Shown in pieces: positions 32,749-41,423 of a stretch of DNA of 64,000 nt. Made by a program: the position numbers and the translations under genes. The stretch covers positions 310,001 to 374,000 of the forward strand of contig NZ_CABVII010000002.1 of assembly GCF_902497995.1 (NCBI RefSeq). Direction: 5' to 3'. Positions within the stretch are counted from its first letter, which is position 1; every line of letters begins with the position of its first letter. The DNA is from Pseudomonas fluorescens. Its GTDB lineage: Bacteria; Pseudomonadota; Gammaproteobacteria; Pseudomonadales; Pseudomonadaceae. The notes below the pieces were generated by a model. That model was not told the origin of the DNA and did not search any database. It saw nothing but the letters and a program-made list of their open reading frames with translations.

Positions 32749-33828
32749 TCAACGCCGGGTCAACAACACCCCGGATTCCATATGATGGGTCCATGGGAAC
32801 TGATCGAACATCGCGCAGCGAGTGATGCGATGGGTGTCGTGCAGTTGGGCGATGTTGGCCGCCAGCGTTTCTGGATTGCAGGAAATATAGAGAATGTTGT
32901 CAAAACGCCGGGTCAGTTCGCACGTGTCCGGGTCCATGCCCGCACGAGGCGGGTCGACGAAGACGCTACCGAATTCGTAGCTCTTGAGGTCGATGCCGTG
33001 CAGGCGGCGGAACGGGCGCACTTCGTTCAGGGCTTCGGTCAATTCCTCGGCGGACAGGCGCACCAGCGTGACGTTATCCACCGCGTTTTCGCTGAGGTTG
33101 CTCAGCGCCGCGTTGACCGAAGCCTTGCTGATTTCGGTGGCCAGCGCCTTGCGCACACGGGTCGCGAGCGGCAGGGTGAAGTTGCCATTGCCGCAGTACA
33201 GCTCCAGCAAGTCGTCAGTTCGATCACCCAGTGCGTCATAAGCCCAGTTGAGCATCTTCTGGTTCACCGTACCGTTGGGCTGGGTGAACGCGCCTTCCGG
33301 CTGGCGATAACTGAAAGTGCGGCCACCGACTTCCAGTTTCTCGACCACGTAGTCATGACCGATGACTTCGCGCTTGCCCTTGGAGCGGCCGATGACGCTG
33401 ACATTCAGCTCGGCTGCCAGTTTCGAGGCGGCTGCGTGCCAATGCTCGTCCAGCGGGCGGTGGTAGCACAGCGTGATCATTGCATCGCCGGCCAAGGTGG
33501 TCAGGAACTCCACCTGGAACAGCTTGTGACTCAGCGCCGCGCTACCTTGCCAGGCCGCTTTGAGCTGCGGCATCAATTGATTGATGCGCAGGCTGGCAAT
33601 CGGAAATTCTTCGATCAGGATCGGCGTGCGTTTGTCTTCCTGGGAAAACATCGCGTAGTGACGCTCGCCGGCTTCGCGCCATAGGCGAAATTCTGCGCGC
33701 AGGCGGAAGTTTTTCAGCGGCGAGTCGAACACGGCAGGTTCTGGCGCATCGAACGGGGCCAGCAGATCACGCAGGCGCGTGACCTTTTCTTCGAGCTGAA
33801 CGGCGTAAGCCTGGGTATCAAAAGTCAT
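32749..33828 (-). CDS. trmA: tRNA (uracil-5-)-methyltransferase
   Basis: S-adenosylmethionine-dependent enzyme forming ribothymidine at position 54 of tRNA, 359 residues. Motifs: [16 protein letters not shown] (SAM binding), [15 protein letters not shown], and the nucleophile Cys in [12 protein letters not shown]; the C-terminal Glu base is in MESGVLL after FDQFPWTHH. The start is the ATG at 33828, overlapping the stop of the upstream permease gene (ATGA), so the two are translationally coupled. Confidence 0.94.
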   Translation of the reverse strand: MTFDTQAYAVQLEEKVTRLRDLLAPFDAPEPAVFDSPLKNFRLRAEFRLWREAGERHYAMFSQEDKRTPILIEEFPIASLRINQLMPQLKAAWQGSAALSHKLFQVEFLTTLAGDAMITLCYHRPLDEHWHAAASKLAAELNVSVIGRSKGKREVIGHDYVVEKLEVGGRTFSYRQPEGAFTQPNGTVNQKMLNWAYDALGDRTDDLLELYCGNGNFTLPLATRVRKALATEISKASVNAALSNLSENAVDNVTLVRLSAEELTEALNEVRPFRRLHGIDLKSYEFGSVFVDPPRAGMDPDTCELTRRFDNILYISCNPETLAANIAQLHDTHRITRCAMFDQFPWTHHMESGVLLTRR

Positions 33829-35120
33829 GCGTTGAACCAACCCAATTTGATCACGAACAGAATCGACAGGATCACCAGCGCCGAATTCAATTCACGGCCG
33901 CGACCGCACAGCAGCTTGATTGCGGTCCAGGAAATGAAACCGAAGGCGATGCCATTGGCGATGGAATAAGTGAATGGCATGGCCAGGGCAGTGACCACGA
34001 CCGGTGCCGCAACGGTGATGTCGTCCCAGTCTATTTCGGCCAGGCCGGATGTCATCAATACTGCGACGAACAGCAGCGCAGGCGCGGTGGCGAACGCCGG
34101 AACGCTGGCGGCCAATGGCGAGAAAAACAACGCCAGCAGGAACAGAATCGCAACCACGACAGCCGTCAGGCCGGTGCGGCCACCGGCACTCACGCCGGCG
34201 GCGGATTCGATGTAGCTGGTTGTCGTTGAAGTCCCCAGCAAGGAACCGGCCATGGCTGCGGTACTGTCGGCGATCAGGGCGCGCCCCATTTTTGGCATGT
34301 GGCCATCCTTGCCCATCAGGCCGGCGCGCTTGGCCACGCCAATCAGGGTGCCGGAGTTGTCGAACAGGTCGACGAACAGGAAAGCGAAAATCACGCTGAC
34401 CAGACCGATGTCCAGTGCGCCTTTGATGTCCAGTTGCAGGAAGGTCGGCGCCAGCGACGGTGGCATCGACATCACGCCGCCGAACGGGGTGAAACCCATT
34501 GCGATGGAGGCGATGGTCACCGCCAGAATACCGATCAGCACGGCGCCGCGAACCTTCAGGGCTTCGAGGGCGACGATCAGGGCAAAGCCCAGGGTGGCGA
34601 GGATCGGTGCCGGTTGCTTGAGGTCGCCGAGGCCGACCATGGTCGCCGGGTTTTTGACCACGATGCCGGCGTTGTGCAGGGCGATCAGCGCCAGAAACAG
34701 GCCGATACCGGCGGCAATGGCCGAACGCAGGGGCAACGGGATACTGTTGATGATCCATTCACGGATACGGAAGATCGACAGCAGGAAGAACATCACCGCC
34801 GAGATGAACACCGCTCCCAGCGCCACTTGCCAGGTGTGGCCCATGTTCAGGACGACGGTATAGGTGAAGAAGGCGTTCAAGCCCATGCCCGGGGCGAGGG
34901 CGATCGGGTAGTTGGCGATCAGGCCCATCACGGTGGAGCCGATGGCGGCTGCCAGGCAAGTCGCGACAAACACCGCACCCTTGTCCATGCCGGTCTCGCC
35001 AAGGATGCTCGGGTTGACGAACAGAATGTAGGCCATGGCCAAAAAGGTCGTGACGCCCGCCAGAATCTCGGTTCGCACGTTGGTGTTGTGTGCCTTGAGT
35101 TGAAACAGCCTTTCCAGCAT
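33825..35120 (-). CDS. NCS2-family purine permease (AzgA/GhxP/AdeP type)
   Basis: Integral membrane permease of 431 residues with about 13 spans, taking up adenine or guanine/hypoxanthine. Family marks: [21 protein letters not shown] at the N-terminus, [15 protein letters not shown], and [20 protein letters not shown] in the NCS2 signature region. The start at 35120 has GGGAG five bases ahead; the frame is open a further 73 codons but those read like non-coding sequence. It overlaps trmA by four bases. Confidence 0.9.
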   Translation of the reverse strand: MLERLFQLKAHNTNVRTEILAGVTTFLAMAYILFVNPSILGETGMDKGAVFVATCLAAAIGSTVMGLIANYPIALAPGMGLNAFFTYTVVLNMGHTWQVALGAVFISAVMFFLLSIFRIREWIINSIPLPLRSAIAAGIGLFLALIALHNAGIVVKNPATMVGLGDLKQPAPILATLGFALIVALEALKVRGAVLIGILAVTIASIAMGFTPFGGVMSMPPSLAPTFLQLDIKGALDIGLVSVIFAFLFVDLFDNSGTLIGVAKRAGLMGKDGHMPKMGRALIADSTAAMAGSLLGTSTTTSYIESAAGVSAGGRTGLTAVVVAILFLLALFFSPLAASVPAFATAPALLFVAVLMTSGLAEIDWDDITVAAPVVVTALAMPFTYSIANGIAFGFISWTAIKLLCGRGRELNSALVILSILFVIKLGWFNA

Positions 35121-35333
35121 GTCTGCTCCCCGTGGCGCGCCAGGCGCCGTGAATGTATCGACCTCAATAGCAAAGCACAGACCATTGCAGGCGCCCGGTA
35201 ATTTGCTGTAGGTCGGAAAAAGCCGCGCATCATACCAGCAGTGTGGGGTTATGACTGCTAATGGCTGCGATCGTCGTCGATGTTTTGCGCTAAAGCCAAG
35301 TGAGCCATACTGCGCGCCGGTTTTGGGGGACTT

Positions 35334-35789
35334 ATGCATTGCATGAGAAAAGAGTTGGTAATCGGGTTCGGACTATTGATGGCAGTGTTTTCGGGCGCGC
35401 AGATCGCTTCGGCTGCCTCGGCGCCGCCGTTGAGTCAGGTAAAGCTGCTCAAGGTCGAGTCGCCGGGCTGTGGTTTTGAAAGCATTGCACCGGGACAGGA
35501 GCAGACACGCTGCAATCACAGTGGAGCGAACATCAGGGTCTACGTGCTGGAAGTCGGCTACGGTCGTGGGGCGCAGGTAGGGCTGGACGGGTTTGAAGTG
35601 AACGGCACCCGGACCCCGATCTGTGCCTTTGATAATGGCAACCTGACCGAATGCACCGTAGGGAAAAAAACCGTCGGTTATTTGTATGTCTTCGATCTGG
35701 CAGGTAAACAGGAGGGAACGTTCACCTTCAGCAATACCTCGATCAATGCCCCGGGCAACACCCTGTCGACGCAGCTTTACATCAAGTAA
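35334..35789 (+). CDS. Small secreted protein, possibly DUF4879
   Basis: Product of 151 residues with a signal peptide (hydrophobic IGFGLLMAVFSGAQIASAASA). The mature part has four cysteines (in SPGCGFE, QTRCNHS, TPICAFD and LTECTVG), suggesting two disulfides, and ends STQLYIK. I believe it belongs to the DUF4879 family, from memory only. Function unknown. GGGGG stands four bases before the ATG at 35334; the ATG at 35343 is an alternative. Single gene between the permease promoter and the DJ-1 gene. Confidence 0.7.
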   Translation: MHCMRKELVIGFGLLMAVFSGAQIASAASAPPLSQVKLLKVESPGCGFESIAPGQEQTRCNHSGANIRVYVLEVGYGRGAQVGLDGFEVNGTRTPICAFDNGNLTECTVGKKTVGYLYVFDLAGKQEGTFTFSNTSINAPGNTLSTQLYIK

Positions 35790-35855
35790 CGGCAGGCTCG
35801 AACGAGAGCCAGGAAAGCTGACTACGCTTCAAGGATCACTCAGCGGACTGCGGCC

Positions 35856-36407
35856 ATGACCTTTAGAGCTCTGATTACCCTCGCCGAGGGCATCGATGAC
35901 CTGCAAGCAGTGACTCTGATCGATGTGCTGCGTCGTGCCAAAGTTGAAGTGGTGGTGGCCAGCATCGAGGGGCGGCGCATGCTCACCTGTGCCCGTGGCA
36001 CCCGAGTGACGTCCGATGCGATGCTGGTGGACTTGCTGGCCCAGCCGTTCGATCTGATCGTGCTCCCCGGTGGCGCCGTGGGTGCGCAACATCTGGCGGC
36101 CCATCAACCCTTGCAACAATTGGTCAAGGATCAGGCGGCGGCCGGGCGTCTGTTCGCCGGCATCGCCGAGGCCCCGGCACTCGCGCTGCAAGCCTTTGGT
36201 GTACTGCGCCAACGACGCATGACCTGCCTGCCATCGGCCAGCCATCAACTGGCGGGTTGCAACTTCATCGACCAGCCGGTGGTCGTCGACGGCAACTGCA
36301 TCACCGCCCAGGGCTCGGGCGCCGCACTGGCGTTTGCCCTGACGCTGGTGGAACAACTCTGCGGCAAAGCCACGCGGACTACGGTGGCGGGGGAGTTGGT
36401 GGTCTAG
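35856..36407 (+). CDS. DJ-1/PfpI-family protein lacking catalytic residues
   Basis: Product of 183 residues, colinear with human DJ-1 and YajL: RALITLAEGIDDLQAVTLIDVLRRA aligns with the start, DLIVLPGGAVGAQHLA with the core strand, and SGAALAFALTLVE with the end. The nucleophile elbow usually reading AAICAxP is here AGIAEAP, so the Cys (DJ-1 Cys106) is Ala. The partner Glu18 is Gln, and the His of the THP triplet (His126) is Leu. It is therefore unlikely to be an active glyoxalase/deglycase and may be structural or regulatory. Reading frame intact, so not an obvious pseudogene. Confidence 0.85.
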   Translation: MTFRALITLAEGIDDLQAVTLIDVLRRAKVEVVVASIEGRRMLTCARGTRVTSDAMLVDLLAQPFDLIVLPGGAVGAQHLAAHQPLQQLVKDQAAAGRLFAGIAEAPALALQAFGVLRQRRMTCLPSASHQLAGCNFIDQPVVVDGNCITAQGSGAALAFALTLVEQLCGKATRTTVAGELVV

Positions 36408-36413
36408 CGGTTG

Positions 36414-36701
36414 TCAGGCGTGGACGGCAATGGGTTGGATCACTGGTTGCTCACGATGCTCGGCTTGCCAGAGATCGTAGTCGGTTTGAACCCCTAGCCA
36501 CATGCGTGCCTTGCCAATTCCGGCCCGCTCCAGACGTACTGCCAGATCCGGACTGATCGGTGCGTGGCCATGCAGTACCCGTGATAGATGCGGACGCGCA
36601 AACCCCAGGTGCCGGGCCAGCTCTGTGACGCTGATGCCCAGCTCGGGCAATATATCCGTCAATAGTGTTTCGCCAGGGTGTGGCGGGTTGTGCATGGGCA
36701 T
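36414..36701 (-). CDS. higA: HigA-family antitoxin
   Basis: Protein of 95 residues with an XRE-type HTH: HPGETLLTDILPELGISVTELARHLGFARPHLSRVLHG, the HigA pattern, and a Trp-containing tail (ARMWLGVQTDYDLWQ) that is also conserved. It binds and neutralises the HigB RNase and represses its own operon. It follows higB by 13 bases, giving the toxin-first order typical of higBA. Confidence 0.92.
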   Translation of the reverse strand: MPMHNPPHPGETLLTDILPELGISVTELARHLGFARPHLSRVLHGHAPISPDLAVRLERAGIGKARMWLGVQTDYDLWQAEHREQPVIQPIAVHA

Positions 36702-36714
36702 GTCCTGCCTCCTG

Positions 36715-36993
36715 TCAGTGGTAGTCCAGGTAGTCGACCAGCTCGATATCCGAACCTGAAAAACGAAAAATAACGCGCCAGTTTCCTGAAACGCTCAAAG
36801 ACCAGTACTCAGCCAGCTCTCCCCGCAGTGGATGTAGCCGCCATCCTGGAAGATCGAGGTCACCGGGTATTTCTGCGCGATCCATAAACTGCAACATGCG
36901 AGCCAGACGCTTCGCATGATCTGCTCGAATCCCACGAGTCGAACCGGTTTCAAAGAAGCCGCGAAGGCCTTTGTGCTGAAAGGATTTGATCAT
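36715..36993 (-). CDS. higB: HigB-family toxin (RelE fold)
   Basis: Ribosome-dependent mRNA interferase family member of 92 residues. MIKSFQHKGLRGFFETGS at the start, LPGWRLHPLRGELAEYWSLSVSGNWRVIF in the centre with the conserved basic residues, and DIELVDYLDYH at the end are standard HigB features. Probably autoregulated with higA; its promoter lies in the 74-base gap to the MFS gene, which is AT-rich. Confidence 0.92.
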   Translation of the reverse strand: MIKSFQHKGLRGFFETGSTRGIRADHAKRLARMLQFMDRAEIPGDLDLPGWRLHPLRGELAEYWSLSVSGNWRVIFRFSGSDIELVDYLDYH

Positions 36994-37067
36994 GGGTGGA
37001 GTGTAAGGCGATACATTACACCTGATGCACTATCCATGTATTGCCAAATTTGTGTTTGGCAACTGCC

Positions 37068-38306
37068 TCAGGCTTTGGCTTCTTCCACCGGCACATGCAT
37101 GCGGTCGCGGTGGGCCAGGGTCGGGAACAGTTTGATCCAGACCCCGGTCACCACCAGCGTGCCGATGCCGCCCATGACCACCGCCGGCACAGTGCCGAAC
37201 CAATGGGCGGTCAGGCCGGATTCAAACTCGCCCAACTGGTTCGAGGCACCGATGAACAGACCGTTCACGGCGCTGACCCGGCCGCGCATCTCGTCCGGGG
37301 TTTCCAATTGCACGAACGAGGCGCGAATCACCATGCTGATCATGTCCGCTGCGCCCAACACCACCAGTACCGCGAGGGAAAACCAGAAGGAGGTCGACAG
37401 GCCGAACGCAATAGTCGCCACGCCAAAGACGCCCACCGCGGTGAACATCACTCGCCCGACCTTGCGATCCACGGAAAACCGCGCCAACCAAAGCGACATC
37501 AGCAGCGCCCCCACCGCCGGGGCCGAACGCAACAGGCCCAGGCCCCACGGGCCCGTCAACAGAATGTCCTTGGCGAACACGGGCAGCAACGCCGTCGCGC
37601 CACCGAGCAGGACCGCAAACAGATCCAGGGAAATGGCCCCGAGGATATCCGGACGGCTACGAATGAAGCGAATGCCTGCCAGCAACGAATCCAGGGTGGC
37701 CTTGCCCTTGTTCAGCGGTGTTTGCCGGCCGGGCAGGTTGAGCATCAGCGCACAGGCGATGACGTAGATGATCACGGTCGGTCCATACACCCAGACACTG
37801 CCGAAGGCGTAGAGCAAACCGCCGAGGGCCGGGGCGACGATGGTCGCCGATTGTTGGGCTGACTGAGCGGCGGCGACGGCGCGGGGGAACAGCGCGCTGG
37901 GCACGATGCTCGGCAGCAGGGCCTGGGTGGTCGGCATCTCGAAGGAGCGTGCGGCACCCAGCAGGAACGCGAGGACGAAGATCATTTCCCGGGTGACATG
38001 GTCGGTCGCACTGCCGATGGCCAGTGACAGGGCGATCAGGGCTTGCAGGGATTGGCAGATTGCCGCGACCTTGCGCCGGTCATAACGGTCCGCGACATGC
38101 CCGGTGTGCAGCATGAACAGCACCCTGGGGGCAAATTCCACCAGACCGACCAGGCCCAGGTCGAGCACGTTGCCGGTCAGCTGATACAGGTTCCAGCCAA
38201 TGGCCACGGTGAGCATCTGAAAGCCGCTGGCGGTAAATACCCGAGCCAGCCAGAACGCGATGAAAGGGCGGTGATGGCGTAACAGCAAGGGGGCTTGGCT
38301 GGGCAT
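37068..38306 (-). CDS. MFS exporter, EntS-like
   Basis: Transporter of 412 residues with twelve predicted helices, of the MFS_3/EntS-like group: RPFIAFWLARVFTASGFQML, GHVADRYDRRKVAAICQ in the first cytoplasmic loop, and GRVSAVNGLFIGASNQLGEF near residue 345. Such proteins export siderophores or drugs. No siderophore genes are nearby and the role is unknown. Upstream lies the cioA promoter region, so it is divergent from the oxidase operon. Confidence 0.85.
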   Translation of the reverse strand: MPSQAPLLLRHHRPFIAFWLARVFTASGFQMLTVAIGWNLYQLTGNVLDLGLVGLVEFAPRVLFMLHTGHVADRYDRRKVAAICQSLQALIALSLAIGSATDHVTREMIFVLAFLLGAARSFEMPTTQALLPSIVPSALFPRAVAAAQSAQQSATIVAPALGGLLYAFGSVWVYGPTVIIYVIACALMLNLPGRQTPLNKGKATLDSLLAGIRFIRSRPDILGAISLDLFAVLLGGATALLPVFAKDILLTGPWGLGLLRSAPAVGALLMSLWLARFSVDRKVGRVMFTAVGVFGVATIAFGLSTSFWFSLAVLVVLGAADMISMVIRASFVQLETPDEMRGRVSAVNGLFIGASNQLGEFESGLTAHWFGTVPAVVMGGIGTLVVTGVWIKLFPTLAHRDRMHVPVEEAKA

Positions 38307-38678
38307 CTGAAGGCAAATCTGAGCGGGGGAGGGGCGAGATTATCACCAACCTGTAACCAAAAGTTGCAGAGTTGGAAGTTTTAGTTAGCTAGACACCGAT
38401 TCCGAATTTATCGCTGGTCCGGAATGTTCAGTGAGGCAACCTGTCACGCGGCAAAAGACCACAGCGTCCATCGTCAAAAAGCGGACTACTCTTTCCACGT
38501 TGCTTGATCCAGATCAAGACCCTTGGTGGAAATGATCCGGCGGCCAAATGGCCAGACTCCCTACGTTGTGATGTTTGCAAAAAAAGAACGAATTCAAATT
38601 CGCCACACTCCATATCCGTGGGGGCAGTGGGTGCAGGCCGAAGGCCTTCAGCCGGTATCACCTGACAGAGGAAGACTT
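38307..38678. other. cioA promoter region
   Basis: This 372-base gap contains the ANR box. The frame of cioA is open back to 38523 but the sequence there does not look like oxidase. The cioA ribosome binding site is AGAGGAAG. No other element is evident. Confidence 0.5.
38504..38517. promoter_or_regulatory. ANR (FNR-type) box before cioA
   Basis: TTGATCCAGATCAA is a perfect match to the FNR/ANR consensus TTGAT-N4-ATCAA. It lies 162 bases before the cioA start. In P. aeruginosa ANR represses cioAB under oxygen limitation, which fits. Confidence 0.8.
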
Positions 38679-40112
38679 ATGTTCGGTTTGGAGGCACTTG
38701 ATCTCGCCCGAATTCAATTCGCGTTCACCATCTCGTTCCACATTCTGTTCCCGGCCATCACCATCGGCCTGGCGAGTTACCTGGCGGTGCTCGAAGGGCT
38801 GTGGCTGAAAACCAACAACAACACTTATCGCGATCTGTACCACTTCTGGTCGAAGATCTTTGCCGTCAACTTCGGCATGGGCGTGGTCTCCGGGCTGGTC
38901 ATGGCCTACCAGTTCGGCACCAACTGGAGCCGCTTCTCCGACTTCGCCGGTGCCGTGACCGGGCCGTTGCTGACGTACGAGGTGTTGACGGCGTTCTTCC
39001 TCGAAGCCGGTTTCCTGGGGGTCATGCTGTTCGGCTGGAACAAGGTCGGGCGCAACCTGCACTTCTTCTCCACGGTCATGGTCGCCATTGGCACCTTGAT
39101 CTCGACCTTCTGGATTCTTGCCTCCAATAGCTGGATGCAGACGCCGCAGGGTTACGAAATCGTCAATGGCCAGGTGATTCCGGTGGACTGGCTCGCGGTG
39201 ATCTTCAACCCGTCGTTCCCCTACCGCCTGATGCACATGGCGACGGCAGCATTCGTTGCGACCGCATTCTTCGTCGGCTCCTCGGCGGCCTGGCACCTGC
39301 TGCGCGGCAAGGACAATCCGGCGATCCGCACCATGCTCTCGATGGCCATGTGGATGGCCCTGATCGTGGCACCCATCCAGGCAGTCATCGGTGACTTCCA
39401 CGGCCTCAACACGCTCAAGCATCAGCCGGCGAAAATTGCCGCGATCGAAGGTCACTGGGAAAACCATGGCGATGAGCCGACCCCGCTGATCCTGTTCGGC
39501 TGGCCGGACATGAAGGAAGAGCGGACCAAATTCGCCGTCGAAATTCCGTACCTGGGCAGCCTGATCCTGACTCACTCACTGGATAAGCAAGTGCCGGCGC
39601 TCAAGGAATTCCCGCCTGAGGATCGGCCGAATTCGACCATCGTGTTCTGGTCGTTCCGGATCATGGTAGGTCTGGGCATGCTGATGATTTTCACCGGACT
39701 GTGGAGCCTGTGGCTGCGCAAAAGCGACAAGCTGTATACCTCGCGGGCGTTCCTGTACCTGGCGTTGTGGATGGGGCCGTCCGGCCTGATCGCGATCCTC
39801 GCCGGTTGGTTCACCACTGAAATCGGCCGTCAGCCGTGGGTGGTCTACGGCCTGATGCGCACGGCCGATGCCTCCTCCAACCACAGCTTCATGCAGATGA
39901 GCATCACCTTGGTCCTGTTCGTCGTGGTGTATTTCGCGCTGTTCGGTGCCGGTCTGGGCTACATGATGCGCCTGGTGCGCAAAGGGCCGAAGATCGACGA
40001 AGGCAAGGAAACCAATGAAGGTGGTCCAGGCCAGAAACGCACGCCGGCTCGTCCGCTTTCCGCTGCCGACGATGACGCCGATAGCAGCTCCAGCCTGACC
40101 AAGGAGATTTGA
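38679..40112 (+). CDS. cioA: Cyanide-insensitive ubiquinol oxidase subunit I
   Basis: Heme-bearing subunit of a bd-type quinol oxidase, 477 residues, nine spans. The heme b595 ligand His is in ARIQFAFTISFHILFPAITIG; KIFAVNFGMGVVSGLVMAYQFG, FLEAGFLGVMLFGW and the quinol-site GDFHGLN and GRQPWVVYG motifs are all present. The Q loop is short, as in CIO-type enzymes that tolerate cyanide. The start at 38679 has a good ribosome binding site. It forms an operon with cioB (3 bases apart) and the DUF2474 gene; the ANR box upstream points to oxygen control. Confidence 0.95.
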   Translation: MFGLEALDLARIQFAFTISFHILFPAITIGLASYLAVLEGLWLKTNNNTYRDLYHFWSKIFAVNFGMGVVSGLVMAYQFGTNWSRFSDFAGAVTGPLLTYEVLTAFFLEAGFLGVMLFGWNKVGRNLHFFSTVMVAIGTLISTFWILASNSWMQTPQGYEIVNGQVIPVDWLAVIFNPSFPYRLMHMATAAFVATAFFVGSSAAWHLLRGKDNPAIRTMLSMAMWMALIVAPIQAVIGDFHGLNTLKHQPAKIAAIEGHWENHGDEPTPLILFGWPDMKEERTKFAVEIPYLGSLILTHSLDKQVPALKEFPPEDRPNSTIVFWSFRIMVGLGMLMIFTGLWSLWLRKSDKLYTSRAFLYLALWMGPSGLIAILAGWFTTEIGRQPWVVYGLMRTADASSNHSFMQMSITLVLFVVVYFALFGAGLGYMMRLVRKGPKIDEGKETNEGGPGQKRTPARPLSAADDDADSSSSLTKEI

Positions 40113-40115
40113 GTC

Positions 40116-41123
40116 ATGGGTATTGATCTTCCGCTGATCTGGGCCGTGATCATCATCTTCGGCATCATGATGTACGTGGTCATGGACGGTTTCGATCTGG
40201 GCATCGGGATTCTCTTCCCGTTCATCAAGGGCAAGACCGACCGTGACGTCATGATGAACACCGTCGCGCCGGTCTGGGACGGCAACGAAACCTGGCTGGT
40301 ACTCGGTGGCGCGGCGTTGTTTGGCGCGTTCCCGCTGGCCTATTCGGTGGTGCTCTCGGCGTTGTACCTGCCGCTGATTTTCATGCTGATCGGGCTGATA
40401 TTCCGCGGCGTGGCCTTCGAGTTCCGGTTCAAGGCCAAGGACGACAAGCGCCACCTCTGGGACAAGGCGTTCATTGGCGGCTCGATTGCCGCCACGTTCT
40501 TCCAGGGGGTGGCCCTGGGTGCGTTCATCGATGGGTTCCCGGTAGTGAACCGCCAGTTCGCCGGCGGCTCGCTGGACTGGCTGACGCCGTTCACCCTGTT
40601 CTGTGGCGCGGCGCTGGTGGTGGCTTACGCGCTGCTCGGGTGCACCTGGCTGATCATGAAAACCGAAGGCAAGTTGCAAGAACAGATGCATGACCTGGCG
40701 CGGCCATTGGCGTTTGTAGTGCTGGCAGTGATCGGTATCGTCAGCATCTGGACACCTTTGGCTCACGCCGATATCGCCGCTCGGTGGTTTACCCTGCCAA
40801 ACCTGTTCTGGTTCCTGCCGGTGCCGATCCTGGTGCTGGTGACCATGTACGGGCTGATTCGCGCCGTGGCCCGCAATGCGAACTACACGCCGTTCCTGCT
40901 GACACTGGTGCTGATTTTCCTCGGCTACAGCGGTCTGGGTATCAGCTTGTGGCCGAACATCGTGCCGCCGTCCATCTCGATCTGGGATGCCGCCGCGCCG
41001 CCGCAGAGCCAGGGTTTCATGCTGGTGGGGACGTTGTTCATCATCCCGTTCATCCTGGGTTACACCTTCTGGAGCTACTACGTATTCCGCGGCAAGGTCA
41101 CCCACGAAGATGGCTACCACTAG
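40116..41123 (+). CDS. cioB: Cyanide-insensitive ubiquinol oxidase subunit II
   Basis: CydB-family subunit of 335 residues with eight or nine spans. Landmarks: PLIWAVIIIFGIMMYVVMDGFDLG at the N-terminus, PVWDGNETWLVLGGAALFGAFP and FRGVAFEFRFK. It partners CioA. It starts three bases after the cioA stop region and is followed 57 bases later by the small DUF2474 gene. Confidence 0.95.
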   Translation: MGIDLPLIWAVIIIFGIMMYVVMDGFDLGIGILFPFIKGKTDRDVMMNTVAPVWDGNETWLVLGGAALFGAFPLAYSVVLSALYLPLIFMLIGLIFRGVAFEFRFKAKDDKRHLWDKAFIGGSIAATFFQGVALGAFIDGFPVVNRQFAGGSLDWLTPFTLFCGAALVVAYALLGCTWLIMKTEGKLQEQMHDLARPLAFVVLAVIGIVSIWTPLAHADIAARWFTLPNLFWFLPVPILVLVTMYGLIRAVARNANYTPFLLTLVLIFLGYSGLGISLWPNIVPPSISIWDAAAPPQSQGFMLVGTLFIIPFILGYTFWSYYVFRGKVTHEDGYH

Positions 41124-41180
41124 AGAACACGATAATGGCGCAGACCTGATACCTGCGCCGTTTCAGAGGAGATCGCGTTG

Positions 41181-41348
41181 ATGGCTGGCAAACATTCCTT
41201 GCAGGAAATCGAAGCAGCAGAGAAAAAGCCACTGTGGCAACGGCTGGGCTGGCTGGCAATGATCTGGACCGGCAGCGTGGTGGCGCTGTTCATCGTCGCA
41301 AGCCTGATGCGCCTGTTCATGAACGCCGCGGGCTTGTCGACTCACTGA
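41181..41348 (+). CDS. DUF2474 small membrane protein of the CIO operon
   Basis: A 55-residue protein with one membrane span (WLAMIWTGSVVALFIVASLMRLFM) preceded by a charged N-terminus (EIEAAEKKPLWQRL). DUF2474 proteins are found right behind cioAB in many proteobacteria and may, like CydX with CydAB, help stabilise the oxidase (inference). GAGGAG lies eight bases before the ATG. A rho-independent terminator follows, closing the operon. Confidence 0.85.
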   Translation: MAGKHSLQEIEAAEKKPLWQRLGWLAMIWTGSVVALFIVASLMRLFMNAAGLSTH

Positions 41349-41392
41349 TTTCGCAACATCCCATCCCGTTGCCTTGCGGCACGGATTTACAA

Positions 41393-41419
41393 CCCTCCTC
41401 TTAGCGGAGGGTTTTTTTT
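41393..41419 (+). terminator. Rho-independent terminator of the cio operon
   Basis: Stem CCCTCC/GGAGGG with loop TCTTAGC followed by eight T residues. It stops just before the convergent rlmG terminus. Confidence 0.9.
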
Positions 41420-41423
41420 GAGA

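Noticed and set aside
38523..38678. 52-codon N-terminal extension of CioA
   Set aside because: Oxidase subunit I proteins start at MFGLEALDLAR; the extension is polar, and AGAGGAAG directly precedes the ATG at 38679.
39576..41120. 514-codon minus-strand frame opposite cioA and cioB
   Set aside because: Full conserved cioAB genes lie on the plus strand; the antisense translation is Gln/His/Arg-rich with no family features.
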